DNA from: an uncultured Methanobrevibacter sp.
GTDB lineage: Archaea; Methanobacteriota; Methanobacteria; Methanobacteriales; Methanobacteriaceae
Direction: 5' to 3'
Length of the DNA stretch: 12,795 bases
Assembly (NCBI GenBank): GCA_946611495.1
Contig: CAMODR010000010.1
Coordinates: 1-12,795, forward strand
A model generated the notes under the pieces. The model was not told where the DNA came from, did not search any database, and saw nothing but the letters and a program-made list of their open reading frames with translations. Of the stretch, positions 6,268 through 12,795 are shown piece after piece. The translations under genes and the position numbers were made by a program. Within the stretch, counting starts at the first letter, position 1. Each line of letters opens with the position of its first letter.

Positions 6268-7755
6268 TCATGAGATAAGTCTTTTAATTCTTCTTTTTGT
6301 AGACTTTTTAAATACTTTATAAGCATGTTCAAAGGTTTCAATACCTATTTTAAATGTTAATAATACTGGAATTATCTCTAATCTTCCTATCCACATTAAA
6401 AATATTAGCAATATCTTAGCAATAGGATTTAAACTTGCATTTATAGCTCCAGTGCTTAATCCAACATTGCCTATTGTGGATGCGGTATCGAAAAGTGCAT
6501 TGAATGGATCATTTGTGAAAAATGTCATTATGGTCCAAGATATGAGTAAAAAGAACAAATATACTGCAATATAAGATGAGGATTCCTTCATTTCACTTTC
6601 AGTTATTGGCTTTCCTTTTATTTTTGTCTTTACTACTCTATTTTCTGGAGATATCAAGTTTGTTACTGTAAGGTTTACACTCTTTAAAAATGTCACTACC
6701 CGTATAATTTTCATAGCACCTACAGTAGATCCTGAAGAACCTCCAATCAACATCAAAATCATTATTATGATCAATGAAGCAGGTGCTATAGAAGCTAATT
6801 CATTCGAAGTTATAATATTTGCTCCAGTTGTTGTTATTGCTGAGACCACGTGGAATATAACATTCATTGGAGCTATATGTGTAATTAATAAAATTAATAT
6901 TGTGCTAATTATTATGGCAATAATCATAAATTGGAATTGTATATCTTTAAGTATTGTCTTTCCTTTTCCTATTAATATTTTATAATGGACTGTAAAGCTT
7001 GTTGCACCTAGAATCATTAGGAAAATTGTTATCAGATAAACGATATTGTTTTGGTAAAAGCCTACATTGGCATTCTTTATTGACATTCCTCCTGTGGAAA
7101 TTGTTGTGAATGTCAAATTTATTGAATCGAATATGGGAAGGCCTGCTAGAATATATAAAAAGATTCCTAGTGCTGTATAAACCAAATAAATTTCTATGGT
7201 TCTTTTTAGGGTGTTTTTTATGTTTGGCTTAATCTTGTCTTCTCTTGCCTCAGACTTATATAGCTTAAATGCAGAAGTTCCAGGCTTTATGAGTATGCTG
7301 ATAAAGATAATCACTACTCCTAAACCACCAATCCATTGTTCTAGGCTTCTTAAAAAGAGAATAGACATTGGCAATGCCTCAACATCACTTATGAGAGTCA
7401 ATCCACTTCCTGTCCATGCGGAAAGATTTTCGAAAAAGGCATCTAAAAAGCTTATGTCTATTGTCAGCATCATGATAATTGCTGCAACAAATCCTGCCCA
7501 AAGCCATGCAACACTTGAAATGAGCATTCCGTGTTTGAACCTAAGTTTATCATATTTTCTAAACTTGCGGACGAATATATATCCGAGCAATATTGAAGAG
7601 ATAGGTGGAATCAATCCATTTAGGTAGATGAGTTCACCATAAATTAAATCTACAGTGATAGGTAGAATTAATATGAGCCCTATTCCTGCCATAATATACC
7701 CAAGATAGTGTAAAGTGATTTTTATATCTTGTTTTGATAAGTAATTTGCTCTCAT
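6268..7755 (-). CDS. trkH: TrkH/KtrB-family potassium transporter membrane subunit
   Basis: This 495-residue integral membrane protein belongs to the Trk/Ktr/HKT superfamily and should form the K+-conducting pore. Four pore-loop repeats are visible, each with its selectivity-filter glycine: TGSG (115-118), TGG in TTISTGGMS (221-223), TTTGAN (308-313) and GNVGLS (429-434). Strongly hydrophobic segments flank them throughout, and the positively charged C-terminus (KKSTKRRIKRLIS) faces the cytoplasm. Length matches TrkH (about 480-500). Such pores normally need a cytosolic NAD/ATP-binding TrkA/KtrA partner; none is encoded in this window. The ATG follows GGGGTGGG (7759-7766 on the minus strand). 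It is transcribed divergently from the trp operon from a good BRE/TATA at 7901-7915. K+ rather than Na+ selectivity follows from the conserved glycines. Confidence 0.93.
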   Translation of the reverse strand: MRANYLSKQDIKITLHYLGYIMAGIGLILILPITVDLIYGELIYLNGLIPPISSILLGYIFVRKFRKYDKLRFKHGMLISSVAWLWAGFVAAIIMMLTIDISFLDAFFENLSAWTGSGLTLISDVEALPMSILFLRSLEQWIGGLGVVIIFISILIKPGTSAFKLYKSEAREDKIKPNIKNTLKRTIEIYLVYTALGIFLYILAGLPIFDSINLTFTTISTGGMSIKNANVGFYQNNIVYLITIFLMILGATSFTVHYKILIGKGKTILKDIQFQFMIIAIIISTILILLITHIAPMNVIFHVVSAITTTGANIITSNELASIAPASLIIIMILMLIGGSSGSTVGAMKIIRVVTFLKSVNLTVTNLISPENRVVKTKIKGKPITESEMKESSSYIAVYLFFLLISWTIMTFFTNDPFNALFDTASTIGNVGLSTGAINASLNPIAKILLIFLMWIGRLEIIPVLLTFKIGIETFEHAYKVFKKSTKRRIKRLIS

Positions 7756-7833
7756 ATGCCCACCCCTATTTTTTCAGAGTTCCCTTTTTTTATTCTAAAA
7801 ATTTAATAGCGAACAAATTTATAATTTTATTAC

Positions 7834-7855
7834 AATTAACTGAATTAAGTTAATT
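7834..7855 (-). promoter_or_regulatory. Inverted repeat in the trkH leader
   Basis: AATTAACT (7834-7841) and AGTTAATT (7848-7855) form a perfect 8-bp inverted repeat with a 6-bp spacer. It lies about 20-40 bp downstream of the start expected from the TATA box at 7901-7909. It could be an operator or an mRNA hairpin. Confidence 0.4.
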
Positions 7856-7900
7856 TTTTATTTAAAAAAATAAATATTATTTATTAATTTATTCAATAAT

Positions 7901-7915
7901 TATATAAATCTTTTT
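7901..7915 (-). promoter_or_regulatory. trkH promoter (BRE and TATA)
   Basis: Read on the minus strand, positions 7915-7901 give AAAAAGATTTATATA, an A-rich BRE followed directly by a near-consensus archaeal TATA box. Transcription would start around 7875, giving a leader of roughly 120 bases before the trkH ATG. Confidence 0.6.
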
Positions 7916-7978
7916 ATTTAATAATAAGTTATATTGCTTAAATTATTTGTTTAATAATTTTTTCATAAGTTTTAAAAA

Positions 7979-8021
7979 TAATGTACATTTTTTATACAAC
8001 AAAGATTTAAATAGTACATTA
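7979..8021 (+). promoter_or_regulatory. Candidate TrpY operator: two TRP boxes around the trp TATA
   Basis: TGTACA at 7982-7987 is identical to the TRP-box consensus described for the TrpY repressor of Methanothermobacter. A second near-match, AGTACA, is at 8013-8018. Together they form an 8-bp inverted repeat, TAATGTAC (7979-7986) and GTACATTA (8014-8021), with a 27-bp spacer containing the BRE/TATA. The second box touches the TATA box, so a bound repressor would block TBP/TFB. Repression with tryptophan as co-repressor is inferred by analogy. Confidence 0.6.
8001..8013 (+). promoter_or_regulatory. trp operon promoter (BRE and TATA)
   Basis: AAAGA (8001-8005) followed by TTTAAATA (8006-8013) fits an archaeal BRE and TATA box. 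Transcription would start near 8033-8038, with a leader of about 80 bases before the GTG start of trpE. Confidence 0.6.
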
Positions 8022-8053
8022 AACATAATAATCATACATAGAAAATAGTATAA

Positions 8054-8107
8054 TTTTAATTAATCATATTCAATTAAAAATGTTTTTTATTTAAAAAATA
8101 AAGGAGG
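8054..8107 (+). promoter_or_regulatory. trpE leader: two AT hairpins and a strong RBS
   Basis: TTTTAATT (8054-8061) pairs with AATTAAAA (8072-8079). TTTTTT (8083-8088) pairs with AAAAAA (8093-8098), immediately before the Shine-Dalgarno AAGGAGG (8101-8107), which lies seven bases before the GTG start. The hairpins contain only A-U pairs and are weak, so a regulatory role is uncertain. The strong Shine-Dalgarno supports GTG 8115 as the start. Confidence 0.4.
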
Positions 8108-8114
8108 AAAAATA

Positions 8115-9767
8115 GTGTTTTACCCTAATATTGAAGAAGTAAAGGAAATAGCTAAAGATAAAACCTATAAAAGGGTTCCAATTAGCTGTGAAATATTTTC
8201 AGATAGTAAAACTTCAATAGAAGTTTTAAGAAGACTTAGAATCTTAAGCAATCATTGCTATATGCTTGAAAGCGTAGAGGATTCAAAGAATTGGGGTAGA
8301 TACAGTTTCCTTGGCTTTAATCCTATATTGGAGATAACTTGTCAGGATGGAAATCTTAGAATAAAAGGAAAATCAAGTCTTAGTGACTGCAATCTTGAAG
8401 ATGATGATGAACAGTGCTTCTTTATAAAGACAGGTAATCCTGGAGATTATATCAGAAAAATTATTGATGAAAACAGGTCTCCAAGGCTTGAAAATTTGCC
8501 TCCTTTCTCTGGTGGGTTGGTTGGATACTTCTCATATGACTATATAAAATACAGCGAGCCTTCACTAATCTTAGATGCTCAAAATCAGGACGCCTTTAAG
8601 GATGTTGACTTGATGCTTTTTGATAAGGTCATTGCCTTTGATAACTATAAGCAAAAGATCGTTGTCATTGTAAATATGGAAATAAATAATGAAAACTCTT
8701 CTGCTGATAAATTAGAAAAGGAATATGAAACTGCCTGTAAATCAATTGAGGATATAATCAAGGTAATAAAGTCAGATAATATCACTGATTTGATAAATGA
8801 TGAATTCAAACAACATTTGACTAATAAAAAAACTATTAAGTCAATAGAGGATATGAAAAATCTCGAAAGATTTGATGAAATAGACAAGGCAAGAAATGAA
8901 ATAACTAAACATCTTCCCATTAGTCTTAAATCTGATTTCAGATACCTTTTCTCTAAAGAGGAATACTGCAATATGGTTTCATCAGCTAAGGATTATATAA
9001 CTGAAGGGGATATTTTCCAAGTGGTCTTGTCAAATAGAATCGAAGCTGATATTGAAGGAAGCCTTTTTGATGTCTATAGGGTTCTTAGAACTACAAATCC
9101 ATCTCCTTATATGTTCTATTTCTCAAGTGATGATATAGAGATAGCTGGAGCAAGCCCAGAAACTCTAGTTAAACTTGTAGGCAATCATGTCTATACCTTC
9201 CCTCTTGCAGGAACACGTCCAAGAGGAAAGAGCGATGAAGAGGATTTGGAACTAGAAAAAGAGCTTCTCTCGGATGAAAAGGAGCGGGCAGAACATAATA
9301 TGCTTGTTGACCTTGGAAGAAATGACATAGGTAAGATAAGCAAGATAGGAACTGTAAAGGTAAACAGATATATGGATATCGTAAGGTTTTCCCATGTTAT
9401 GCATATTGGCTCAACTGTTGAGGCAAATTTAAGAGAGGACTGTGACTATTTATCTGCAATAGATTCAATTCTTCCTGCTGGAACATTATCTGGCGCTCCT
9501 AAGATTAGGGCATGTGAGATAATCAATGAGCTTGAAGATAATAAAAGAGGAATCTATGGTGGAGCAATAGGTTATATTGACTTAACTGGAAACCTTGACA
9601 CTTGCATTGCAATAAGGATAGCATTTGCAAGGGATAATAAGGTATTTATCAGATCAGGTGCAGGTATAGTGGCAGATAGCGTTCCTGAAAATGAGTTTAC
9701 AGAGTGCATCAATAAGGCACAGGCTGTTATGGATGCCTTAAGGATAGCTGATGGAGGGATACAATGA
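8115..9767 (+). CDS. trpE: Anthranilate synthase component I
   Basis: TrpE converts chorismate and ammonia (supplied by TrpG from glutamine) to anthranilate, the first committed step of tryptophan synthesis. The N-terminal domain carries the MLES motif (50-53), part of the feedback tryptophan site, and NPSPYMFY (328-335) completes it. Catalytic-domain motifs are SPETLVKL (347-354), PLAGTRPRG (363-371), ERAEHNMLVDLGRND (390-404), HVMHIGSTVEA (427-437) and PAGTLSGAPK (454-463). At 550 residues it is somewhat longer than usual; the extra length is a charged, low-complexity linker at about 190-275 between the two halves. The GTG start at 8115 follows AAGGAGG. It is first in the operon, its ATGA overlap with trpG implies coupled translation, and a TRP-box promoter precedes it. 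Feedback inhibition by tryptophan is expected. Confidence 0.97.
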   Translation: MFYPNIEEVKEIAKDKTYKRVPISCEIFSDSKTSIEVLRRLRILSNHCYMLESVEDSKNWGRYSFLGFNPILEITCQDGNLRIKGKSSLSDCNLEDDDEQCFFIKTGNPGDYIRKIIDENRSPRLENLPPFSGGLVGYFSYDYIKYSEPSLILDAQNQDAFKDVDLMLFDKVIAFDNYKQKIVVIVNMEINNENSSADKLEKEYETACKSIEDIIKVIKSDNITDLINDEFKQHLTNKKTIKSIEDMKNLERFDEIDKARNEITKHLPISLKSDFRYLFSKEEYCNMVSSAKDYITEGDIFQVVLSNRIEADIEGSLFDVYRVLRTTNPSPYMFYFSSDDIEIAGASPETLVKLVGNHVYTFPLAGTRPRGKSDEEDLELEKELLSDEKERAEHNMLVDLGRNDIGKISKIGTVKVNRYMDIVRFSHVMHIGSTVEANLREDCDYLSAIDSILPAGTLSGAPKIRACEIINELEDNKRGIYGGAIGYIDLTGNLDTCIAIRIAFARDNKVFIRSGAGIVADSVPENEFTECINKAQAVMDALRIADGGIQ

Positions 9768-10333
9768 TTCTTTTGATTGATAATTATGACAGTTTCGCCT
9801 ATAATCTCTTTCAATTGATTGGTGAGGTAAATCCAGAGATAATGGTTTATAGGAATGATAAGATAAGCATTGATGAGATTAGAAAGTTAAATCCTGAAGC
9901 TATTGTTTTGTCTCCAGGTCCGGGAAAGCCTGAAAATGCAGGAATGTGTATTGATATAGTGAAGGAATTTTATGATGAGATTCCAATTTTAGGAGTTTGT
10001 TTAGGTCATCAGGCAATATGTACAGCATTTGGAGCAAAAGTTTCTTATGCAAAGAGATTGATGCATGGAAAGTCTTCAATGATTTCATTAGATGATGATT
10101 ATATTTTTAAAGACTTGCCAAATGAAATAAGTGTTGGCAGATATCATTCCTTAAGCTTGATGGAGGATACTCTACCTGATTCATTAAAGGTTATTTCAAA
10201 GGCAAATGATGATGGAGAGGTAATGGCTATAAAGCATAAGGAATTTGATGTTTACGGACTTCAATTCCACCCAGAATCAATATTGACTCCAGATGGATTA
10301 AAGATAATTGAGAATTTCTTAAAAAGGGTTTGA
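9764..10333 (+). CDS. trpG: Anthranilate synthase component II, glutamine amidotransferase
   Basis: This 189-residue class I glutamine amidotransferase hydrolyses glutamine and passes ammonia to TrpE. The catalytic triad is complete: C79 in GVCLGHQ, H169 and E171 in QFHPES. The oxyanion-loop motif LSPGPGKPENAG (49-60) and MHGKSS (100-105) are also present. Length is typical for a stand-alone TrpG, with no fusion to TrpD. Its ATG overlaps the trpE stop in ATGA, and a GGAGGG site (9753-9758) lies within the end of trpE, so equal production of the two subunits is expected. In some organisms such a subunit also serves PabB, but the position between trpE and trpD argues for tryptophan synthesis. 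A tandem repeat follows its stop. Confidence 0.96.
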   Translation: MILLIDNYDSFAYNLFQLIGEVNPEIMVYRNDKISIDEIRKLNPEAIVLSPGPGKPENAGMCIDIVKEFYDEIPILGVCLGHQAICTAFGAKVSYAKRLMHGKSSMISLDDDYIFKDLPNEISVGRYHSLSLMEDTLPDSLKVISKANDDGEVMAIKHKEFDVYGLQFHPESILTPDGLKIIENFLKRV

Positions 10334-10337
10334 TGCA

Positions 10338-10450
10338 ATTAGTTTAATAATTATTTAGGATTTTTAATAAGATTTTTGTGATTAGTTTAATAATTATTAG
10401 GATTTTTAATAGGGTTTTTTTAAGATTAGTTTAATAATTAGGTTTTTAAG
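10338..10450 (+). repeat. Three-copy tandem repeat between trpG and trpD
   Basis: The core ATTAGTTTAATAATTA occurs three times, at 10338, 10381 and 10425. The first two units are about 43 and 44 bp and differ by a few bases; the third is shortened to 26 bp and runs up to the trpD ribosome binding site. Units one and two contain the palindrome AATAATTATT and T5 to T7 runs, so they could cause partial termination or serve as an RNA-processing site within the operon. Confidence 0.9.
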
Positions 10451-10460
10451 AAGTGATTTT

Positions 10461-11468
10461 ATGATTAAAGAAGCTATTTTAAAGGTATATAAACATGAAG
10501 ATTTAACTTATGAAGAAGCTTATGAAACAATGGACGAGATTATGAGTGGAAAAGCAAGTGAAGTTCAAATGAGTGCATATTTGACAGCAATGTCTATGAA
10601 GGGTGAGACAATTGACGAAATCACTGCATCTGCTGAAGCTATGAGAGCTCATTGTGTAAGGTTATTGAATGATGAGGAAGTTTTAGAGATTGTAGGTACT
10701 GGAGGTGACGGTTCAAATACCTTTAACATATCTACAACATCATCGATTGTAATTTCAGCAGCAGGCGTTCCAGTTGCAAAGCATGGAAACAGGTCTGCTT
10801 CAAGTAAATGCGGTGCTGCAGATGTATTGGAAGAGTTAGGAGTCAATATTCACATAAGTCCTGAAAAAAGCTTAAATTGCCTAAAAGAAATTAACTTATG
10901 TTTCCTCTTTGCTCAAAACTACCATTTGTCAATGAAATATGTTGCAGGAGTGCGTAAAGAACTGTCTATCAGAACAATATTCAATATACTTGGTCCATTG
11001 ACCAGTCCTGCAGGTGCTTCAATGGAAGTGTTGGGAGTATATGAAAGGGAACTTATAGAACCTCTCACTGATGTTTTAAAGAATTTAGGAGTTAAGTCTG
11101 CAATGGTTGTCTATGGAATGGATGTTATGGATGAGATTTCTGCCAGCGATAAGACTGCAGTATGTGAACTTAAGGATGGTGAGACAAGGACATACGAACT
11201 TTCTCCTGAAGATTTTGGCATGGAAATTTCATCTAAGGAAGATCTTGTCGGTGGAGATGCAGAAGAGAATGCAAAAATCACATTAGCTATTTTAAATGGA
11301 GAAAAAGGTCCTAGAAGAAATGCTGTTCTATTGAATTCTGCTGCAGGTTTATATGTTGCAGGTAAGGTTGATTCAATAGATGAGGGAGTTAAGTTGGCTG
11401 AAGAGATAATCGATTCTGGAAAGGCTTTAAATCAGCTTTTAAATTTCATTGAAGTCACTAACAGATGA
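10461..11468 (+). CDS. trpD: Anthranilate phosphoribosyltransferase
   Basis: TrpD joins anthranilate to PRPP, giving phosphoribosyl-anthranilate, the second step of the pathway. The 335-residue length is typical. The N-terminal helical domain (1-70) is followed by the PRPP-binding loop VGTGGDGSNTFNIST (78-92), KHGNRSASSKCGAADVLE (107-124), FAQNYHLSMKYVAGVRKELS (150-169) for anthranilate binding, and RTIFNILGPLTSP (171-183). The Mg2+-binding pair is D223-E224 in GMDVMDEIS. All key residues are present. The ATG follows AAGTGAT. It is separated from trpG by a 127-bp gap filled with tandem repeats. Its place after trpG differs from the trpEGCFBAD order known in Methanothermobacter, where trpD comes last. 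Confidence 0.97.
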   Translation: MIKEAILKVYKHEDLTYEEAYETMDEIMSGKASEVQMSAYLTAMSMKGETIDEITASAEAMRAHCVRLLNDEEVLEIVGTGGDGSNTFNISTTSSIVISAAGVPVAKHGNRSASSKCGAADVLEELGVNIHISPEKSLNCLKEINLCFLFAQNYHLSMKYVAGVRKELSIRTIFNILGPLTSPAGASMEVLGVYERELIEPLTDVLKNLGVKSAMVVYGMDVMDEISASDKTAVCELKDGETRTYELSPEDFGMEISSKEDLVGGDAEENAKITLAILNGEKGPRRNAVLLNSAAGLYVAGKVDSIDEGVKLAEEIIDSGKALNQLLNFIEVTNR

Positions 11469-11485
11469 TTTTATTAGTGAAAGGT

Positions 11486-11502
11486 TAAAAATATTATTTT
11501 TA
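11486..11502 (+). promoter_or_regulatory. Palindrome in the trpD-trpC gap
   Basis: TAAAAATA and TATTTTTA flank a single central T, forming a 17-bp perfect palindrome eight bases before the trpC ATG. The only Shine-Dalgarno-like sequence, GAAAGGT (11479-11485), lies just upstream of it, 24 bases from the ATG. A hairpin here would bring the two closer together. This is inference. Confidence 0.35.
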
Positions 11503-11509
11503 GATTATT

Positions 11510-12286
11510 ATGTTAAATAAAATTGTAGCAAAAACAGAGGAAAGGTTAATTGAAGCCAAATCTATTAAGTCTTTGGAAGAGCTTAAGGAAAAGGTATCAA
11601 AATTAGAAACCAATTATGAATTTCCATTTAAAGAAGCTTTAAAAGACCCTGAAATTTCAATTATTGCTGAAGTTAAAAAAGCCTCTCCTTCAAAAGGATT
11701 GATTGCAGAAGATTTTGATTATATTCAAATAGCGAAGGAATATGAGCAAGCGGGAGCTTCAGCCATATCTGTACTTACAGAACCCTATTTCTTTCAAGGA
11801 TCAAATGATTTTTTAAGAGATATTTCTTTAAATGTATCTATTCCCCTTTTAAGAAAAGATTTTACCATTGATGAATATATGATTTATGAAGCCAAATTAT
11901 TAGGGGCTTCTGCTATTCTTCTTATTGTGTCAATATTAGATCCTATTCAATTGAAAAGCTATTTGGATTTGGCTCATGATTTAGGTCTTTCTGCAATTGT
12001 AGAAACTCATGATGCCAATGAGATTAAAACTGCAATTGATGCTGGAGCTGAAATAATCGGAGTAAACAATAGAAATTTGGCTGATTTTACTGTTGACATT
12101 GAAAACAGCATAAGATTGCGCAGACTTGTAGATGAAGACATTCTATTCATTTCTGAAAGTGGAATTAAAACAAGCGAAGATGTTAGAAGATTAAAGGAAA
12201 ACAATGTAGATGCTGTTTTGATTGGTGAAACATTAATGAGAAGCGATGATAAGAAGTCTATGATTTTGGAGTTGAAAAATGGTTAA
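11510..12286 (+). CDS. trpC: Indole-3-glycerol phosphate synthase
   Basis: TrpC closes the indole ring of CdRP to form indole-3-glycerol phosphate. The 258-residue (beta-alpha)8 barrel has the usual N-terminal helical extension (1-45). Residues matching those of the Sulfolobus enzyme are all present: E54 and K56 in IIAEVKKASPSKG, K116 in LLRKDF, E165 in IVETH, N186 in GVNNRNL, and E216-S217 in ISESGI. The phosphate-binding end VLIGETLMR (236-244) is intact. It is monofunctional, with TrpF encoded separately and overlapping its 3' end by 8 bp. The ATG lacks a nearby ribosome binding site; the closest lies 24 bases upstream behind a palindrome. An upstream in-frame GTG is closed off by a stop codon, so ATG 11510 stands. 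Confidence 0.96.
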   Translation: MLNKIVAKTEERLIEAKSIKSLEELKEKVSKLETNYEFPFKEALKDPEISIIAEVKKASPSKGLIAEDFDYIQIAKEYEQAGASAISVLTEPYFFQGSNDFLRDISLNVSIPLLRKDFTIDEYMIYEAKLLGASAILLIVSILDPIQLKSYLDLAHDLGLSAIVETHDANEIKTAIDAGAEIIGVNNRNLADFTVDIENSIRLRRLVDEDILFISESGIKTSEDVRRLKENNVDAVLIGETLMRSDDKKSMILELKNG

Positions 12287-12795
12287 ACTTAAGATTTGTG
12301 GGCTAAGACGTTTTGAAGATATTGAAATGGCAAATAAATACAAACCAGATTATATTGGTTTTGTTTTTGCTGAAAGTCCACGTAAAGTATCATTTCAAGA
12401 AGCAAAAGACTTATCTTCTATCTTAAGTGAAGATATTGTGCCTGTAGGAGTATTTGTAGATGAGCATATGAAACTCATTGTAGATTTGTATAAAGAAGGA
12501 ATAATCAAGATGGCTCAGCTTCATGGAAATGAGGATGAGAATTATATAAAGAATCTAAAGGCCAAATCATTGGAATTGACAGGCACTGAAATACCTGTTA
12601 TCAATGCTATTGAAATAAATGCTATTTCTAATGGTCCTAATGTTGACCTTGATACTGATTCTGGTACTGATCTTGCTTGTGGAGATGTGGATTATAATGA
12701 TAAGCTATTAGAGTGGCAGAACTCAGCATCTGACTATTTCATATTAGACAGCGGTAAAGGCTCTGGAAAAACATTTGATTGGAGCCTTTTAGATA
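12279..12795 (+). CDS. trpF: Phosphoribosylanthranilate isomerase, 3' end outside window
   Basis: TrpF isomerises phosphoribosyl-anthranilate to CdRP, the step between TrpD and TrpC. The visible 172 residues show KICGLRR with catalytic C7, IGFVFAESPRKVS (26-38), VGVFVD (56-61), AQLHGNE (79-85) and ILDSGKGSGKTFDW (155-168) with catalytic D157. Between VINAIEI (107-113) and DYFILDS (152-158) lies a polar, acidic stretch (about 117-148, with NVDLDTDSGTD) longer than the usual loop; in typical TrpF this aspartate is near position 126-130. The ATG overlaps the end of trpC by 8 bp, with GGAG (12268-12271) before it. The reading frame is open to the window edge; the end of the barrel is missing only because the window stops. 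trpB and trpA probably follow. Confidence 0.95.
   Translation, partial: MVKLKICGLRRFEDIEMANKYKPDYIGFVFAESPRKVSFQEAKDLSSILSEDIVPVGVFVDEHMKLIVDLYKEGIIKMAQLHGNEDENYIKNLKAKSLELTGTEIPVINAIEINAISNGPNVDLDTDSGTDLACGDVDYNDKLLEWQNSASDYFILDSGKGSGKTFDWSLLD

Larger units (their letters stand above)
7756..8114. other. 359-bp divergent control region between trkH and trpE
   Basis: This gene-free stretch holds the trkH leader and promoter on the minus strand (7834-7915) and the trp operator, promoter and leader on the plus strand (7979-8107). The motif TTTTTTATTTAAAAAA occurs in both leaders, at 7854-7869 and 8083-8098. No trpY-like regulator gene or other coding frame is present. Confidence 0.8.

Noticed and set aside
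7196..7627. 143-codon plus-strand frame opposite trkH
   Set aside because: It is a shadow of the trkH coding sequence, which has all family motifs on the other strand.
10338..10450. CRISPR-like array
   Set aside because: Repeats are contiguous, without unique spacers, AT-only in the core, and number only three.

Overview
The window looks like chromosomal DNA of a methanogenic archaeon of the order Methanobacteriales, most likely Methanobrevibacter or a close relative. The clues are the very high A+T content, T-rich archaeal-type gene ends, BRE/TATA-type promoter elements, Shine-Dalgarno sites of the AGGTGAT/GGAGG type, and a tryptophan operon preceded by TGTACA boxes like those bound by the TrpY repressor of Methanothermobacter. 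This assignment is inference from sequence style, not a database match.

Left part (1-5100): an 8-bp microsatellite at the window edge, then a metal-dependent amidohydrolase (145-1383). A convergent gene for an 80-residue helical protein of unknown function follows (1527-1769, minus), with two back-to-back terminator hairpins between them. Next comes a copper-handling pair: a 68-residue Cu(I) chaperone CopZ (2028-2234) and an 827-residue Cu(I)-exporting P1B-ATPase CopA (2511-4994). A terminator and a separate promoter region lie between copZ and copA, so they look like neighbouring but separate transcription units. CopZ would deliver Cu(I) to the two N-terminal metal-binding domains of CopA, which exports it.

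Middle part (5000-7755): an AT-rich, repeat-bearing stretch leads into two small overlapping genes (5430-5750, 5740-6108). The second encodes a DUF2283-type protein and the first resembles DUF4258/RelE-like toxins, so this is a candidate toxin-antitoxin module. It converges on a TrkH-family potassium channel subunit (6268-7755, minus).

Right part (7756-12795): a divergent 359-bp control region holds a well-formed trkH promoter on the minus strand and the trp promoter on the plus strand. The trp BRE/TATA is bracketed by an inverted repeat, TAATGTAC/GTACATTA. The operon follows in the order trpE-trpG-trpD-trpC-trpF (trpF runs off the window). It encodes the steps from chorismate to the substrate of indole-glycerol-phosphate synthesis and beyond; trpB and trpA are not in view. 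trpE/trpG and trpC/trpF overlap, whereas trpG and trpD are separated by a three-copy tandem repeat of about 43 bp rich in T tracts.

No rRNA, tRNA, CRISPR array or insertion sequence was recognised. The most interesting items are the TRP-box architecture, the tandem repeat inside the trp operon, the small toxin-antitoxin candidate, and the unknown 80-residue protein built from two similar halves.
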